A stretch of 64,000 nucleotides of DNA, taken from NCBI RefSeq assembly GCF_000829375.1, contig NZ_AP014624.1, positions 2,418,001 through 2,482,000 of the forward strand, in the 5' to 3' direction. Positions 53,026 through 61,875 of this stretch are shown piece by piece. Below the pieces are notes generated by a model. The model was not told the origin of the DNA. It made no database searches and saw nothing but the letters and a program-made list of their open reading frames with translations. Made by a program: the position numbers and the translations under genes. Source of the stretch: Chryseobacterium sp. StRB126 (GTDB lineage: Bacteria > Bacteroidota > Bacteroidia > Flavobacteriales > Weeksellaceae). Position 1 is the stretch's first letter; the number at the start of each line of letters is the position of its first letter.

Positions 53026-54525
53026 ATGCAAGTATATGAAGGGATTTCTGTGGGGTTGTATCTGTTATTAATGATAGGTATAGGCATATATTCTTATAGA
53101 AAATCAACCAACAACTCAGAAGAGTTTTTAATTGGAGGAAGAAAAATGGGTGCTGCTGTTACAGCATTATCCGCAGGAGCTGCAGATATGAGTGGCTGGC
53201 TGTTGATGGGAGTTCCGGGAGCCATGTATCTTTCAGGTATTTCCAGCTCATGGATTGCGATAGGGCTAACACTTGGAGCATTTCTCAATTACATTATTGT
53301 GGCACCAAGGCTCAGGATTTATACCGAAGTGGCTCAAAACGCCATCACCTTACCTGTATTTTTTGAAAACAGGTTTAAAAATAAAAACCACCTTTTGAAG
53401 ATTACTTCTTCTATCTTTATTCTGGTATTTTTTACCCTGTACACATCAGCAGGAATGGTATCCGGTGGAAAACTTTTCGAATCAGCTTTCGGAATGGATT
53501 ACACTGTAGGGTTACTATTGACAAGCTTAGTAGTAGTTTTATATACATTTTTAGGTGGATTCCTGGCGGTAAGTCTTACGGATTTTGTACAGGGAACCAT
53601 TATGGTGTTGGCATTGGTTATAGTGCCCATTGTGGCCATTATTCAGATTGGAGGTGTAGGAGAGACTTTATCATTAATTGAGGCTAAAGATCCCAAATAC
53701 CTGGATTTATTCAGAGGAACCACTACCGTGAGTATTATGTCTTTATTGGCGTGGGGATTAGGATACTGTGGCCAGCCACATATTCTGGTTCGTTTCATGG
53801 CTATTGATAAGCCAAAAGATCTGGTGAAAGCAAGAAGAATCGGGATTACATGGATGATCTTCACTGTTGCAGGAGCTTTAGCTATTGGTTTGGTAGGAAT
53901 TGCTTATCTGCAGAAATTCGATATAGAAACCATGATGAAATTCGATGGATCAAAGACAGAAGCAGAAACTATTTTCATTTACTTCTCCCGTATTTTATTC
54001 CATCCTTTTATTGCAGGATTCCTGTTAACAGCGATTCTGGCAGCAGTAATGAGTACCATTTCTTCTCAGTTATTGGTAACTTCAAGTTCATTAACAGAAG
54101 ATATTTATAAAGCTTTCCTGAATAAAAAAGCAACACCCAAGCAGCTTTTGGTGGCCAGCAGGCTTTCCGTTTTATTGGTAGCAGTTATTGCCGGTTTTTT
54201 ATCATTAGATCCTAAAGACAGTATTCTTAATCTGGTAGGAAATGCCTGGGCAGGTTTTGGTTCCGCATTTGGACCATTGATCCTGTTGTCTCTTTTATGG
54301 AAGAAAACAACATGGCAGGGAGGCTTTGCCGGAATGTTAGTAGGAGGAATTACAGTCCTGGCATGGGTATATCTTCAGCATCCGTTGAAAGACTGGTATG
54401 AAATTATTCCTGGATTCATCCTTTCTTTAGTAACTAATATCATTATTTCTCTATTGACCTACAAACCTGATACAGTTATTGAAAGTGAATTTAATGAAGT
54501 TAAAAAAATTATGCAGGAACCATAA
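53026..54525 (+). CDS. putP: Sodium/proline symporter
   Basis: This 499-residue protein has 12-13 predicted transmembrane segments in the SSS-family order. It shows the Na-binding region signature (GGRKMGAAVTALSAGAADMSG, about 37-57) and the conserved GYCGQPHILVRFMAI stretch (about 246-260). It takes up proline with Na+ and gives carbon, nitrogen or osmoprotectant. It has no proline dehydrogenase neighbour in the window. A strong terminator follows at 54554. Confidence 0.93.
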   Translation: MQVYEGISVGLYLLLMIGIGIYSYRKSTNNSEEFLIGGRKMGAAVTALSAGAADMSGWLLMGVPGAMYLSGISSSWIAIGLTLGAFLNYIIVAPRLRIYTEVAQNAITLPVFFENRFKNKNHLLKITSSIFILVFFTLYTSAGMVSGGKLFESAFGMDYTVGLLLTSLVVVLYTFLGGFLAVSLTDFVQGTIMVLALVIVPIVAIIQIGGVGETLSLIEAKDPKYLDLFRGTTTVSIMSLLAWGLGYCGQPHILVRFMAIDKPKDLVKARRIGITWMIFTVAGALAIGLVGIAYLQKFDIETMMKFDGSKTEAETIFIYFSRILFHPFIAGFLLTAILAAVMSTISSQLLVTSSSLTEDIYKAFLNKKATPKQLLVASRLSVLLVAVIAGFLSLDPKDSILNLVGNAWAGFGSAFGPLILLSLLWKKTTWQGGFAGMLVGGITVLAWVYLQHPLKDWYEIIPGFILSLVTNIIISLLTYKPDTVIESEFNEVKKIMQEP

Positions 54526-54553
54526 TAGGAACGACTAATTAATATAAAAAAAC

Positions 54554-54589
54554 AAACCCTTGCCCATAAGCGAGGGTTTTGTGTTTTTT
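54554..54589 (+). terminator. putP terminator
   Basis: AAACCCTTGC pairs with GCGAGGGTTT (one wobble) around CCATAA and leads into TGTGTTTTTTG. Confidence 0.92.
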
Positions 54590-54597
54590 GTAATGTC

Positions 54598-54627
54598 AGG
54601 AAGCCGGAGGCTGGAAGAGGGAAGTAA
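54598..54627 (+). repeat. Dispersed GGCTGGAAG element
   Basis: The sequence AAGCCGGAGGCTGGAAGAGG is close to the leader motif of the array units at 15.3-17.2 kb. It lies between two convergent transcription units. Confidence 0.6.
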
Positions 54628-54697
54628 TTCTGGTCTTGAAATCAAAAGTGATCTTCTGTAGAGGATTTTAATTATCTTTAAATAATCTTATATTAAA

Positions 54698-54778
54698 ATG
54701 AAAAAAATATCGCTTAGTATAGGAGCTGTTCTCCTGTTAGCTGTTGTTTTATTTTACAAGTTTTACTTTAATAAATAA
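54698..54778 (+). CDS. Possible 26-residue single-span membrane peptide
   Basis: An ATG at 54698 opens MKKISLSIGAVLLLAVVLFY and ends after 26 residues at a TAA. The composition is that of a small single-span membrane protein or a lone signal anchor. It overlaps the end of the convergent MFS gene by 30 nt, and no promoter with a good -33 element was found. It could be a remnant of a larger gene. Confidence 0.4.
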   Translation: MKKISLSIGAVLLLAVVLFYKFYFNK

Positions 54779-55891
54779 CATTATCAAAGCGAGTGTTATA
54801 AAGATAATGCTTGCCCCGATACTATTTTCAATACCATAATGAGCAATCCAAAATCCGCCGAATAAAGTTCCGGTGGTTACAGCAAAATTTCCGCAGGAAG
54901 TAAAGATACTATTAATGAACTCTGATGAGCCGGAAACAGAAGACGTGACATTGAGATTACTGATGAGAAACCCTCCTGAATGAATAAACCCCCAGAATCC
55001 GATGATCCAAACCATGGGTGCAAAAAAACTGCCATAACCATAGATCAATACATGGATGCCAGTCAGTAAAATCAAAAATATACAAGTGGTTTGAAACGGA
55101 AACCTACTCATATATTTTCCTGCAATTTTATTTCCCAAAACCCCAACCGTACCAAACATAAAGAGCATGATAGTGATTTGTTTACCATTCATATGGGTTA
55201 CATTTTTCAGGAATTCTGCCATATAACCGTAGGTAGAGTACATTGCCGCAATGGTGAAGAATGCGATCAATAAACCAATCCATAAGTTTTTATTTTGAAA
55301 AATGTTGAGATCAAATACCATTGGAAATTCTATTTCTTTTTCAATGGCTGGTAATAAAAGCTGAACTCCAATGAATGCCACAATATTAATGCCAGCTGTT
55401 AATAAAAAAGAAGACTGCCAGTAAAATAGATCAGACATTAAAGTAGCTAAAGGAACTCCCAACACAGTAGCCAGCGTAAGCCCGGAAAAAATAATACTTA
55501 CTGCTTTTGATTTGTCTGAAGGATCGGAAGCTTTTTCAGCAAAAGATAAAGCAATGGACCAGTAAACAGGATGAAAAAAGGCAGGAAGCATTCTGACTAC
55601 CAGTAATACATAAAAATTTCCAATATAAGCAGAGAGAATATTGGCTACGGCAAAAATAAGCAGAGAAGAAACCAGCAGACTTTTTCTTTTAAATGATGAC
55701 AATACAACAAGCATAAATGGGCCAAAAACGGCTACAATCAAAGCAAAAGCACTCAGAAGCCAACCTGCTTTTTCAATGGAAATACCAAAGGTAGATGCAA
55801 TTTCCGGCAATACTCCAATCACTCCAAATTCTGTTGTTGTGATTCCGAATACACCTAACGCAAGCACATAAAGATTTCTTTTCGATTTCAT
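54749..55891 (-). CDS. Major facilitator superfamily efflux transporter (AraJ/YdhP-like)
   Basis: The ATG at 55891 is chosen over a TTG at 55906. The 380-residue protein has 12 predicted transmembrane segments. Its N-terminal stretch (LALGVFGITTTEFGVIGVLP, about 8-27) is typical of the DHA1 subfamily that includes AraJ, YdhP and purine/drug exporters. It diverges from an HxlR regulator whose likely operator lies in the shared promoter region. Substrate range is unknown; drug or sugar efflux is likely. Confidence 0.9.
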   Translation of the reverse strand: MKSKRNLYVLALGVFGITTTEFGVIGVLPEIASTFGISIEKAGWLLSAFALIVAVFGPFMLVVLSSFKRKSLLVSSLLIFAVANILSAYIGNFYVLLVVRMLPAFFHPVYWSIALSFAEKASDPSDKSKAVSIIFSGLTLATVLGVPLATLMSDLFYWQSSFLLTAGINIVAFIGVQLLLPAIEKEIEFPMVFDLNIFQNKNLWIGLLIAFFTIAAMYSTYGYMAEFLKNVTHMNGKQITIMLFMFGTVGVLGNKIAGKYMSRFPFQTTCIFLILLTGIHVLIYGYGSFFAPMVWIIGFWGFIHSGGFLISNLNVTSSVSGSSEFINSIFTSCGNFAVTTGTLFGGFWIAHYGIENSIGASIIFITLALIMLFIKVKLVK

Positions 55892-55934
55892 AATTTTTTT
55901 GTGCAAATTTGCAGAATAGACTATCAGAAAACTA

Positions 55935-55967
55935 TATACTTACCTTTTAGTTCTATACTTACCTTTT
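55935..55967. promoter_or_regulatory. Direct repeat, probable HxlR operator
   Basis: TATACTTACCTTTT occurs at 55935-55948 and again at 55954-55967, a 19-nt spacing or nearly two helical turns. It lies between the divergent MFS and HxlR genes, 28 nt before the regulator's ATG. HxlR-family proteins often bind ACTTAC-type motifs. Confidence 0.6.
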
Positions 55968-55995
55968 TGAAAGTGTAATAATAAAAAACAGTATT

Positions 55996-56352
55996 ATGCC
56001 CCAGTTTTTCCACGATAAAAGATTGTATTATACGCCGATTGAATTTGCTTTAAGCCATATTGGCGGAACCTGGAAGATGCCTATTTTGTGGAGATTGCAG
56101 GAAAAACCACTTCGTTTCAGTGAACTTAAAAAAGATATTCCTCATATCACAGACAAAATGCTGACCAGCCAGCTAAGAGAGCTGGAGAGTAAAGAAATGA
56201 TCCATCGTGAGGTGTATCCTGTTGTTCCTCCAAAAGTTGAATATAGCCTTACCGAAAAAGGAAAAAAAGCAATTCCGGTAATTGAAACCATCATGAAATA
56301 TGGATATGATCTGATTCAGGATGAAGGAATTATTTTTCCGCCTAAAGAATAG
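55996..56352 (+). CDS. HxlR-family transcriptional regulator
   Basis: This 118-residue winged-helix protein has the HxlR pattern: PIEFALSHIGGTWKMPILWRL (about 12-32), RFSELKKDIPHITDKMLTSQL (about 38-58) and the wing YPVVPPKVEYSLTEKGKK. HxlR proteins sense electrophiles or aldehydes and control nearby transport or detoxification genes. The divergent MFS gene is the obvious target. No cysteine is present, so a Cys-redox switch of the YodB type is unlikely. Confidence 0.92.
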   Translation: MPQFFHDKRLYYTPIEFALSHIGGTWKMPILWRLQEKPLRFSELKKDIPHITDKMLTSQLRELESKEMIHREVYPVVPPKVEYSLTEKGKKAIPVIETIMKYGYDLIQDEGIIFPPKE

Positions 56353-56597
56353 CAGATGTTTCCCTATTCATTTTCATAAAAATAAATTATCTTTACGGAT
56401 ATTCCATTGATTTTATAATGGAATTGGAGCTTTATTCCGAAATATTCCGGTTTTTTCTACCTGTTTTCGGGCATTCATTTATTTCTAGATTTACATTCCC
56501 CGTATTTTTCTTGTTTTAGCACTGTAAGCAGAAATATTTTTTTCTGTTTTCTCAATATCATCCTGAAAGAATTGATTAACCCTCATAAAAATTGAAA

Positions 56598-57170
56598 ATG
56601 AAAAATAATAATACCTCTCAAAAACTCTATATCCTTACCGGAGGTCCGGGAGCAGGGAAAACCACTTTACTGGAAGCGTTAAGCGCCATCGGATTTACTA
56701 CTGTACCTGAAGAAGGACGAAAAATTATCAAAGAGCAGCTAAACTCCAATGGAAATGGACTGCCCTGGATTGATAAAGAACTTTTTGCAAAACTGATGTT
56801 TGAGGCTTCTGTAAAAAGTTATCAGAAAATAGTCGAAATTTCTGGGACTGACCCTGTTTTTTTTGATCGTGGAATATTAGACACTATTGGCTATCTCAAG
56901 TTGGAAAAGCTTCCTGTTGCCAAAGAAATGGATAGAATTGCTCATGAAATACAGTATAATACAGATGTGTTCATCCTTCCACCTTGGAAAGAGATTTATG
57001 AAAACGATCCTGAAAGAAAACAAACATTTGAAATCGCTGAACGTACTTTTGAATGTATGTATAAGACTTATCGGGAATATGGTTATCACATCATTGAGAT
57101 ACCAAGAATAACAGTAGAGAAACGAATCAGATTTATTCTTGAAATTATTCAAGAGCATCATAAAAATTGA
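56598..57170 (+). CDS. AAA-family NTPase (AAA_28 type)
   Basis: The ATG at 56598 is preferred over a TTG at 56592. The 190-residue protein has a Walker A motif GGPGAGKTT (about residues 14-22), a Walker B-like FFDRGILDT near 92-100, and Lys/Arg-rich C-terminal helices. Such small P-loop proteins hydrolyse or transfer from nucleoside triphosphates; kinase-like activity is common. It is a single gene with no clear operon partner. Confidence 0.85.
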   Translation: MKNNNTSQKLYILTGGPGAGKTTLLEALSAIGFTTVPEEGRKIIKEQLNSNGNGLPWIDKELFAKLMFEASVKSYQKIVEISGTDPVFFDRGILDTIGYLKLEKLPVAKEMDRIAHEIQYNTDVFILPPWKEIYENDPERKQTFEIAERTFECMYKTYREYGYHIIEIPRITVEKRIRFILEIIQEHHKN

Positions 57171-57251
57171 GTTTTTTGGGTGTATTTTACTTATGAGTAC
57201 TCATTTTTTGTAACTTTAAATAATTAAATACACTTTAGATATTTTTTAACC

Positions 57252-57677
57252 ATGAATCTGAGAAAAATGAATGAAGAAGATCTGGAAGCAGTTGTAAAAC
57301 TACTTGATCAGTTGGGATATCCTAATACCGGAGAATTTCTGCCCCTCAAAATGAAAAACCTTTTACAGGATCCTGATGAATACCTCACTGTTGCAGAAGA
57401 TACTGAAGGAAATGTTGTAGGTTTTATATCTATTCATATTATTCCACAAATTGCTCTCCGAGGAGATTTTGCAAGAATTAGTTATTTCTCCGTTGATGAA
57501 AATTACAGAAGTTCGGGAATTGGAAAAATTCTAGAAGAGTATTGCGAACAGGTAGCCCGGAAACGAAACTGTGATAGAATAGAGCTGCATTGCAATTTCC
57601 ATAGAGAACAGGCTCATCGGTTTTATTACAGACAAGGATATACAGAATCTCCCAAATATCTGTTGAAAAAATTGTAA
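57252..57677 (+). CDS. GNAT-family N-acetyltransferase
   Basis: This 141-residue protein has the acetyl-CoA motif DENYRSSGIGKILEEY (about 80-95) and the closing element NFHREQAHRFYYRQGY (about 117-132). It overlaps the next gene by one base (TAATG), so the two are co-translated. The partner is a DUF6624 protein, which suggests a common but unknown small-molecule or peptide task. Confidence 0.9.
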   Translation: MNLRKMNEEDLEAVVKLLDQLGYPNTGEFLPLKMKNLLQDPDEYLTVAEDTEGNVVGFISIHIIPQIALRGDFARISYFSVDENYRSSGIGKILEEYCEQVARKRNCDRIELHCNFHREQAHRFYYRQGYTESPKYLLKKL

Positions 57678-58237
57678 TGATTGATCCATCTGAAAAAGAA
57701 TTAATAGATCTTGCAGAATATGATCTTGCAGTCAGGGAAAAGCTATTCTCTGAAGGAAAGTTATCTCAGGGATATCATCCGGAAATGGAGACTGTTCATA
57801 AAAGCAATGCGCAAAGGCTTCGGGAAATCATAAATGAAATAGGATTTCCAACAATCTCAAAGGTCGGTCAAAAAGCAAGTGATGCTGCATGGCTTATCAT
57901 TCAGCATTCTATTGGGGAACCTAAATTTATGAAGGAGTGTTACAAGATGATGACAGAAAACAGTCATGATATTAATCTAAAAAATAGAGCATATCTCTAT
58001 GATCGGATCAGGGTATTTCAGGGCATGCCTCAAAAATATGGTACTCAGCTTATTGTTGGCGGAATCCCTTTTCCGGTGGAAGACAAAGAAAACCTGAATA
58101 GGGTACGGGAAGAAGTTAATTTACCTCTATTATCAGAAAAAGAAATTAGTCAAATTCCTGATGTGGAAGAGATCCCGGATATTGATGGAAAAGATGAAGG
58201 ATATTTAATCTGGAGAAAGAAAACGGGCTGGGCGTAA
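57677..58237 (+). CDS. DUF6624-type protein
   Basis: This 186-residue soluble protein fits the DUF6624 pattern: NAQRLREIINEIGFPTISKVG (about 44-64), AWLIIQHSIGEPKFMKECYK (about 71-90), LYDRIRVFQGMPQKYGTQ (about 107-124). Family members are widespread, often annotated as hypothetical. It starts within the stop of the GNAT gene, which signals translational coupling. No function is established. Confidence 0.8.
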   Translation: MIDPSEKELIDLAEYDLAVREKLFSEGKLSQGYHPEMETVHKSNAQRLREIINEIGFPTISKVGQKASDAAWLIIQHSIGEPKFMKECYKMMTENSHDINLKNRAYLYDRIRVFQGMPQKYGTQLIVGGIPFPVEDKENLNRVREEVNLPLLSEKEISQIPDVEEIPDIDGKDEGYLIWRKKTGWA

Positions 58238-58240
58238 GGT

Positions 58241-58465
58241 TCAACGTTTAAAGCTGAGTGCCCGGTATTCCTCATTCTCTATGGTGATGGTAAGACCAAT
58301 AAGCACAGGTGTAAAAGCAGTAGAATGCACTAGCCAGTCTTCCAGTTTCACTTTTAACAGATTCACTACAGGCGTTATCATTTTGCCTGGATAACACTTA
58401 TTCAGCATAAAACTGAAAAAGCTTCAATGAATCATTTCCTGTACGTTCTGATTTATCTCCGTCAT
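58241..58465 (-). pseudogene. Short gene disrupted by an in-frame TGA
   Basis: From ATG at 58465 the frame gives MTEINQNVQEMIH, then TGA at 58426-58424, then 60 further residues in the same frame (SFFSFMLNKCYPGK to EYRALSFKR) to a TGA at 58241. The second part is a plausible protein (about residue 29 on: MITPVVNLLKVKLEDWLVHS) in uniform codon use. TAATTTTG at 58493-58486 fits a -7 element before it. A TGG Trp codon may have become TGA. No family is recognised, so the disruption is inferred only from frame continuity. Confidence 0.45.
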
Positions 58466-58645
58466 TGTTATAAAATTTATTGATACAAAATTAGAGAAGG
58501 TCTATGAGGCTTTACTGATAGAAATCAGAATGAAAATGGTACAAATCAAAGATTTTTAACAGAGGAAAGCTGGCAGCAGGAGACTGGAAGTTACTAGAGT
58601 ATTTTATAACGGGTTGTTTTTATTGATTTTAAATGATTTATATTT

Positions 58646-59725
58646 TTAACCTGTTATTTTTCGCATCAGCATTTCCAAGGGACCCTGTTTGAACTTTTTG
58701 CCCCAAATTTTACTGAAATACATACTGAGTATAAAAAATCCTATGGAATACAGTAAAATATAAAGAGGTTCCAACGTGTTTTTTCCACTTACCACTTCCG
58801 AATAGTTTTTCCCTTGGAATAAAGCCAATACAATAAGACCAATGCTGAGGTGAGATACATAATGGGTAAGAGTCATTTGTCCTGTTCTTGCCAGATCCAT
58901 CGCCCAGCTTTTTTCAGAAATATATTGACTGATCAACATAAAACCTGTAATAAGCATCATCCCAAACCCTATTGTATTCAGGAGAAAAGGTAACACAGGC
59001 GGAATATAGTCTGCATAGATGAATTCGCGGGTTGCTGTATTCAAATTCATGAAATTACTTCCATAGCGGATTCCTTCAACAAAAAGATATAAGATAAGAC
59101 CAATGCTGAAGGTTTTTTGCTGAGTCTGTTTCAGAGTCCAATCAAGCCTTCCCATATAGAGCCCGATTGCAAAATAGGCAAACCACGGAAATATAGGATT
59201 CCAGCCATTGTAAAAGGTATTTCTGATAAATCCGGAAAGCTTCCAGAAATCCAAATATTCAAGAGTTACCAGATTCCATCCGGTTTCAAACGGAATCACC
59301 AGAAGCAAAAGATGAAATATCAGAATAACAATCGCAGCGGCAATCAGATAATACTTTTTATCCATGAATACCAGCAATGCCCCAATACTCATATAACCGC
59401 CATAAAGATGGAGGATATCCGCAGGCCACCACAAACAAAATAATATTCCGAATATAAAAAGGAAAGCCGCTCTTTTAAGGATGGTATGGCGAAGTCTTCT
59501 TCTATCCTCCTGGGTATATTCCAGAATCCGATTGGTCATGAGGGCAACTCCCATTCCTGCAAGGATCACAAATACCGTACTGGAATGCCCGCTGAAAAGT
59601 ACCAGAAATTTTCCAAGAAATGATGGATCATCATGATTCCCGAATACCATATTAAAATTAACAATAAACATCCCGAAAATGGCATACGCCCGGGCAAGAT
59701 CAAATCCGATAATTCTTTTTTTCAT
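58646..59725 (-). CDS. DUF418/heparan-acyltransferase-like membrane protein
   Basis: The ATG at 59725 is preferred to an upstream start at 59788. The 359-residue protein has about ten transmembrane segments and the family's N-terminal stretch KKRIIGFDLARAYAIFGMFI (2-21) with GHSSTVFVILAGMGVAL (about 46-62). The DUF418/DUF1624 families are thought to be acyltransferases acting across the membrane. It is transcribed alone. The acyl donor and acceptor are unknown. Confidence 0.85.
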   Translation of the reverse strand: MKKRIIGFDLARAYAIFGMFIVNFNMVFGNHDDPSFLGKFLVLFSGHSSTVFVILAGMGVALMTNRILEYTQEDRRRLRHTILKRAAFLFIFGILFCLWWPADILHLYGGYMSIGALLVFMDKKYYLIAAAIVILIFHLLLLVIPFETGWNLVTLEYLDFWKLSGFIRNTFYNGWNPIFPWFAYFAIGLYMGRLDWTLKQTQQKTFSIGLILYLFVEGIRYGSNFMNLNTATREFIYADYIPPVLPFLLNTIGFGMMLITGFMLISQYISEKSWAMDLARTGQMTLTHYVSHLSIGLIVLALFQGKNYSEVVSGKNTLEPLYILLYSIGFFILSMYFSKIWGKKFKQGPLEMLMRKITG

Positions 59726-59926
59726 ACTGCATGATAACTGGCAGCAAAAATCAAGGTTAAGATTGGATATTCCTTTGATAAAAGTCAAAAAAATGGGGAA
59801 GGTTGGAAGCGGAAAGATGAAAAAGAGGAACTTTGGATGTCTTGAGATCTGTATCCGTTTTTATGAATGTAAAAAAATACAGAGATTTCCAACCTGATAG
59901 TAACTCCAGCCCCGTTTCCCTCATAT

Positions 59927-60493
59927 TCATTTTTTAGCCCGAATCCTGCTCAGTGTTTCCAGGGAAATTCCCAGATAAGAAGCAATATAAGTAAGTTTCA
60001 GGTGATGAAAATATTCCGGAGATTTTTTCAGAAGATCTTCATATCGTTCTGTTGCATTCAGGGCATGAAAATTAAAAAGCCTGTCCTCCAGCCAGATAAT
60101 GTATAGTTCAGTCAGAAGAATATCATATTCCATCAATAAAGGGAACTTTTGCTTTGCGATTTCAAAAGCTTTGTAATCTACAGTTTCTACTGTTACATCA
60201 GTGAGACATTCAATAACCTCTTTGCTGGGTTTTTGACTGATATAGCTCTTAAAGGAAATGGCAATATCATCTTTAAAGAAAAACTCGGTAGTGATCTCCT
60301 TTTTATCCGCGTAAGTGAATTTTCGGGCAACACCATCAACAATGAGATGGCTTTTTCTGCATATTTCATCTTGCTGTAACAGGATCTCTCCTTTTTTAAA
60401 CTGTTTTGTAACGGTTATTTTGTCAAGAGCTTCAAGAGTTTCTTTGTCAAATCGGGAAATAAGAGCCTGAATTTTTTCAATATGTTCTGTCAT
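59927..60493 (-). CDS. Crp/Fnr-family transcriptional regulator
   Basis: This 188-residue protein has an N-terminal cNMP-binding-like domain (ILLQQDEICRKSHLIVDGVA, about 36-55) and a C-terminal HTH (LTYIASYLGISLETLSRIR, about 167-185). It has no visible Fe-S cysteine set. It is one of two Crp/Fnr proteins in the window. The palindrome TGTGA-N6-TCACA at 61818-61837, 1.3 kb away, is a possible binding site for it or for a relative. Confidence 0.9.
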   Translation of the reverse strand: MTEHIEKIQALISRFDKETLEALDKITVTKQFKKGEILLQQDEICRKSHLIVDGVARKFTYADKKEITTEFFFKDDIAISFKSYISQKPSKEVIECLTDVTVETVDYKAFEIAKQKFPLLMEYDILLTELYIIWLEDRLFNFHALNATERYEDLLKKSPEYFHHLKLTYIASYLGISLETLSRIRAKK

Positions 60494-60524
60494 AATAGAC
60501 TTTAATCTTTAAAAGGGTTCCCCA

Positions 60525-61265
60525 TTATAATTTTTCAATAGATTCCGGTGAAATAAAGTTCCATTTTGCAAATAAGCTCAAATGAAGTTGCTTTGCCAGT
60601 GCAACAGAAGCTGTATTATCCAGCTGGCAACGATATTGTGGTTCATAGCCATCTTCTAAAGCAGCCTTTGAAATGACCTGAACAGCCTGTTTAGCATACC
60701 CTTTTCCTCTGAATTGATTTAATGTAATGACGCCTATATCAGATAATTTAGTATCCTGCCAAGGATACATACTTGTTGCGGCAACCAGTTGATTGTTCTC
60801 GAAGATTCCATATACCTTCCAATGTTCCAGTTCTACAAAAGCACCATCCAGATCTTCTTCCGTAGACAAAGATTCAAACATAGAAAAATGCTCAGTATCA
60901 TCTTCCGTTAAAGGACGGATGTTTTCCGGTGAATTAAGATTTAAAATTTTAGATTTCTCTTCTTCAGGGAAATAAAAAATATAGTCTGCTCCATACAGAG
61001 AGATTTCTTTATCCTTTAAAGTATTGATAAATTTTTCAAAATCAAGTGTAGTAAGGTTGGCATTTTTGAAATAACGGGCAACTTTTGAATTGATGATCGC
61101 CCAAGTGTTTCCGGATGGAAATTCCAGAGTCATAATCTGGCTGCCTTCCTCCAGATCTTCATTCAGAAATAAAGTGAAAGCAGGATTGTTACAGAGAACT
61201 TCGCCCTGAAACTGATCTTTCCAGTATTCCTGAACAATGGGTGATGTGATTTTGCTGGTGTACAT
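60525..61265 (-). CDS. GNAT-family acetyltransferase with N-terminal extension
   Basis: This 246-residue protein is longer than a simple GNAT. The C-terminal half has the motif DIGVITLNQFRGKGYAKQAV (about 175-194) and the closing strand/helix RCQLDNTASVALAKQLHLSL (about 211-230). The N-terminal 120 residues form a second, GNAT-like half without the motif, as in FR47-like members. It probably acetylates a small amine or peptide N-terminus. It lies 31 nt from the Crp/Fnr gene and could share its transcript. Confidence 0.85.
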   Translation of the reverse strand: MYTSKITSPIVQEYWKDQFQGEVLCNNPAFTLFLNEDLEEGSQIMTLEFPSGNTWAIINSKVARYFKNANLTTLDFEKFINTLKDKEISLYGADYIFYFPEEEKSKILNLNSPENIRPLTEDDTEHFSMFESLSTEEDLDGAFVELEHWKVYGIFENNQLVAATSMYPWQDTKLSDIGVITLNQFRGKGYAKQAVQVISKAALEDGYEPQYRCQLDNTASVALAKQLHLSLFAKWNFISPESIEKL

Positions 61266-61436
61266 TATGGATGTTGAATGGATGTTTTTTACATGTATAG
61301 ACGATTTGCATAAGAGATTGTCTCAAAAATTTTAAAATGGATCTTTGTTATTTCTATTTTTCAATCCATCCCCGAAAATAAATATTAAATGTCTTTACTT
61401 TTGAAAAAACTCTGATATGATACCTTAAAGATACTA

Positions 61437-61772
61437 CTAATTGTTCAATAGTGGTCTTGGATCAAATAGTACTTTTAAAGAATGGATCTTTCCATCCCTA
61501 ATCTGATACCATCCCGAAGCTTCTATGGTTTTGTTTCCCATATCAATTATATACCAGAAACAAACATCTTCACCTGCTGTAAAGGTTTTTATGATCTGAT
61601 ATTTAAATTTCATCTGCCTCATGTCTTTCATATACACTGAGGCCTTCTCTCTTGTTCCTAGTACACCTATGAATGTAAATTCAGGATCAAGACAGCTTTC
61701 TGCTTTTTCAAAATCTTCTTCATTTAGGTACTGGATAAACTGTTCCGCGACATTTTGGGTTGTAGTGTTCAT
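61437..61772 (-). CDS. NTF2-fold (SnoaL-like) protein
   Basis: This 111-residue protein has the pattern of a small NTF2-fold enzyme or ligand-binding protein (VAEQFIQYLNEEDFEKAESC at the start, then EASGWYQIRDGKIHSLKVLF near the end). Its promoter region has a TAATTTTG -7 box at 61797-61790, lacks a -33 element and carries a CRP-like palindrome at 61818-61837. That arrangement suggests it needs an activator. No catalytic residues are assigned. Confidence 0.82.
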   Translation of the reverse strand: MNTTTQNVAEQFIQYLNEEDFEKAESCLDPEFTFIGVLGTREKASVYMKDMRQMKFKYQIIKTFTAGEDVCFWYIIDMGNKTIEASGWYQIRDGKIHSLKVLFDPRPLLNN

Positions 61773-61817
61773 AATATTTTTTATACAAGCAAAATTAGCG
61801 GATCAGTATCAATCTTC

Positions 61818-61837
61818 TTTGTGACGATCGTCACAAA
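61818..61837. promoter_or_regulatory. Perfect 20-bp palindrome of CRP type
   Basis: TTTGTGACGATCGTCACAAA is its own reverse complement and contains TGTGA-N6-TCACA, the classical Crp consensus. Its centre lies about 43 nt upstream of the likely start of the reverse-strand NTF2-fold gene, close to the -41.5 position of class II activator sites. Confidence 0.7.
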
Positions 61838-61875
61838 ATGGATGTAGTTGTAATTTTTATCAACATTCATAATCA

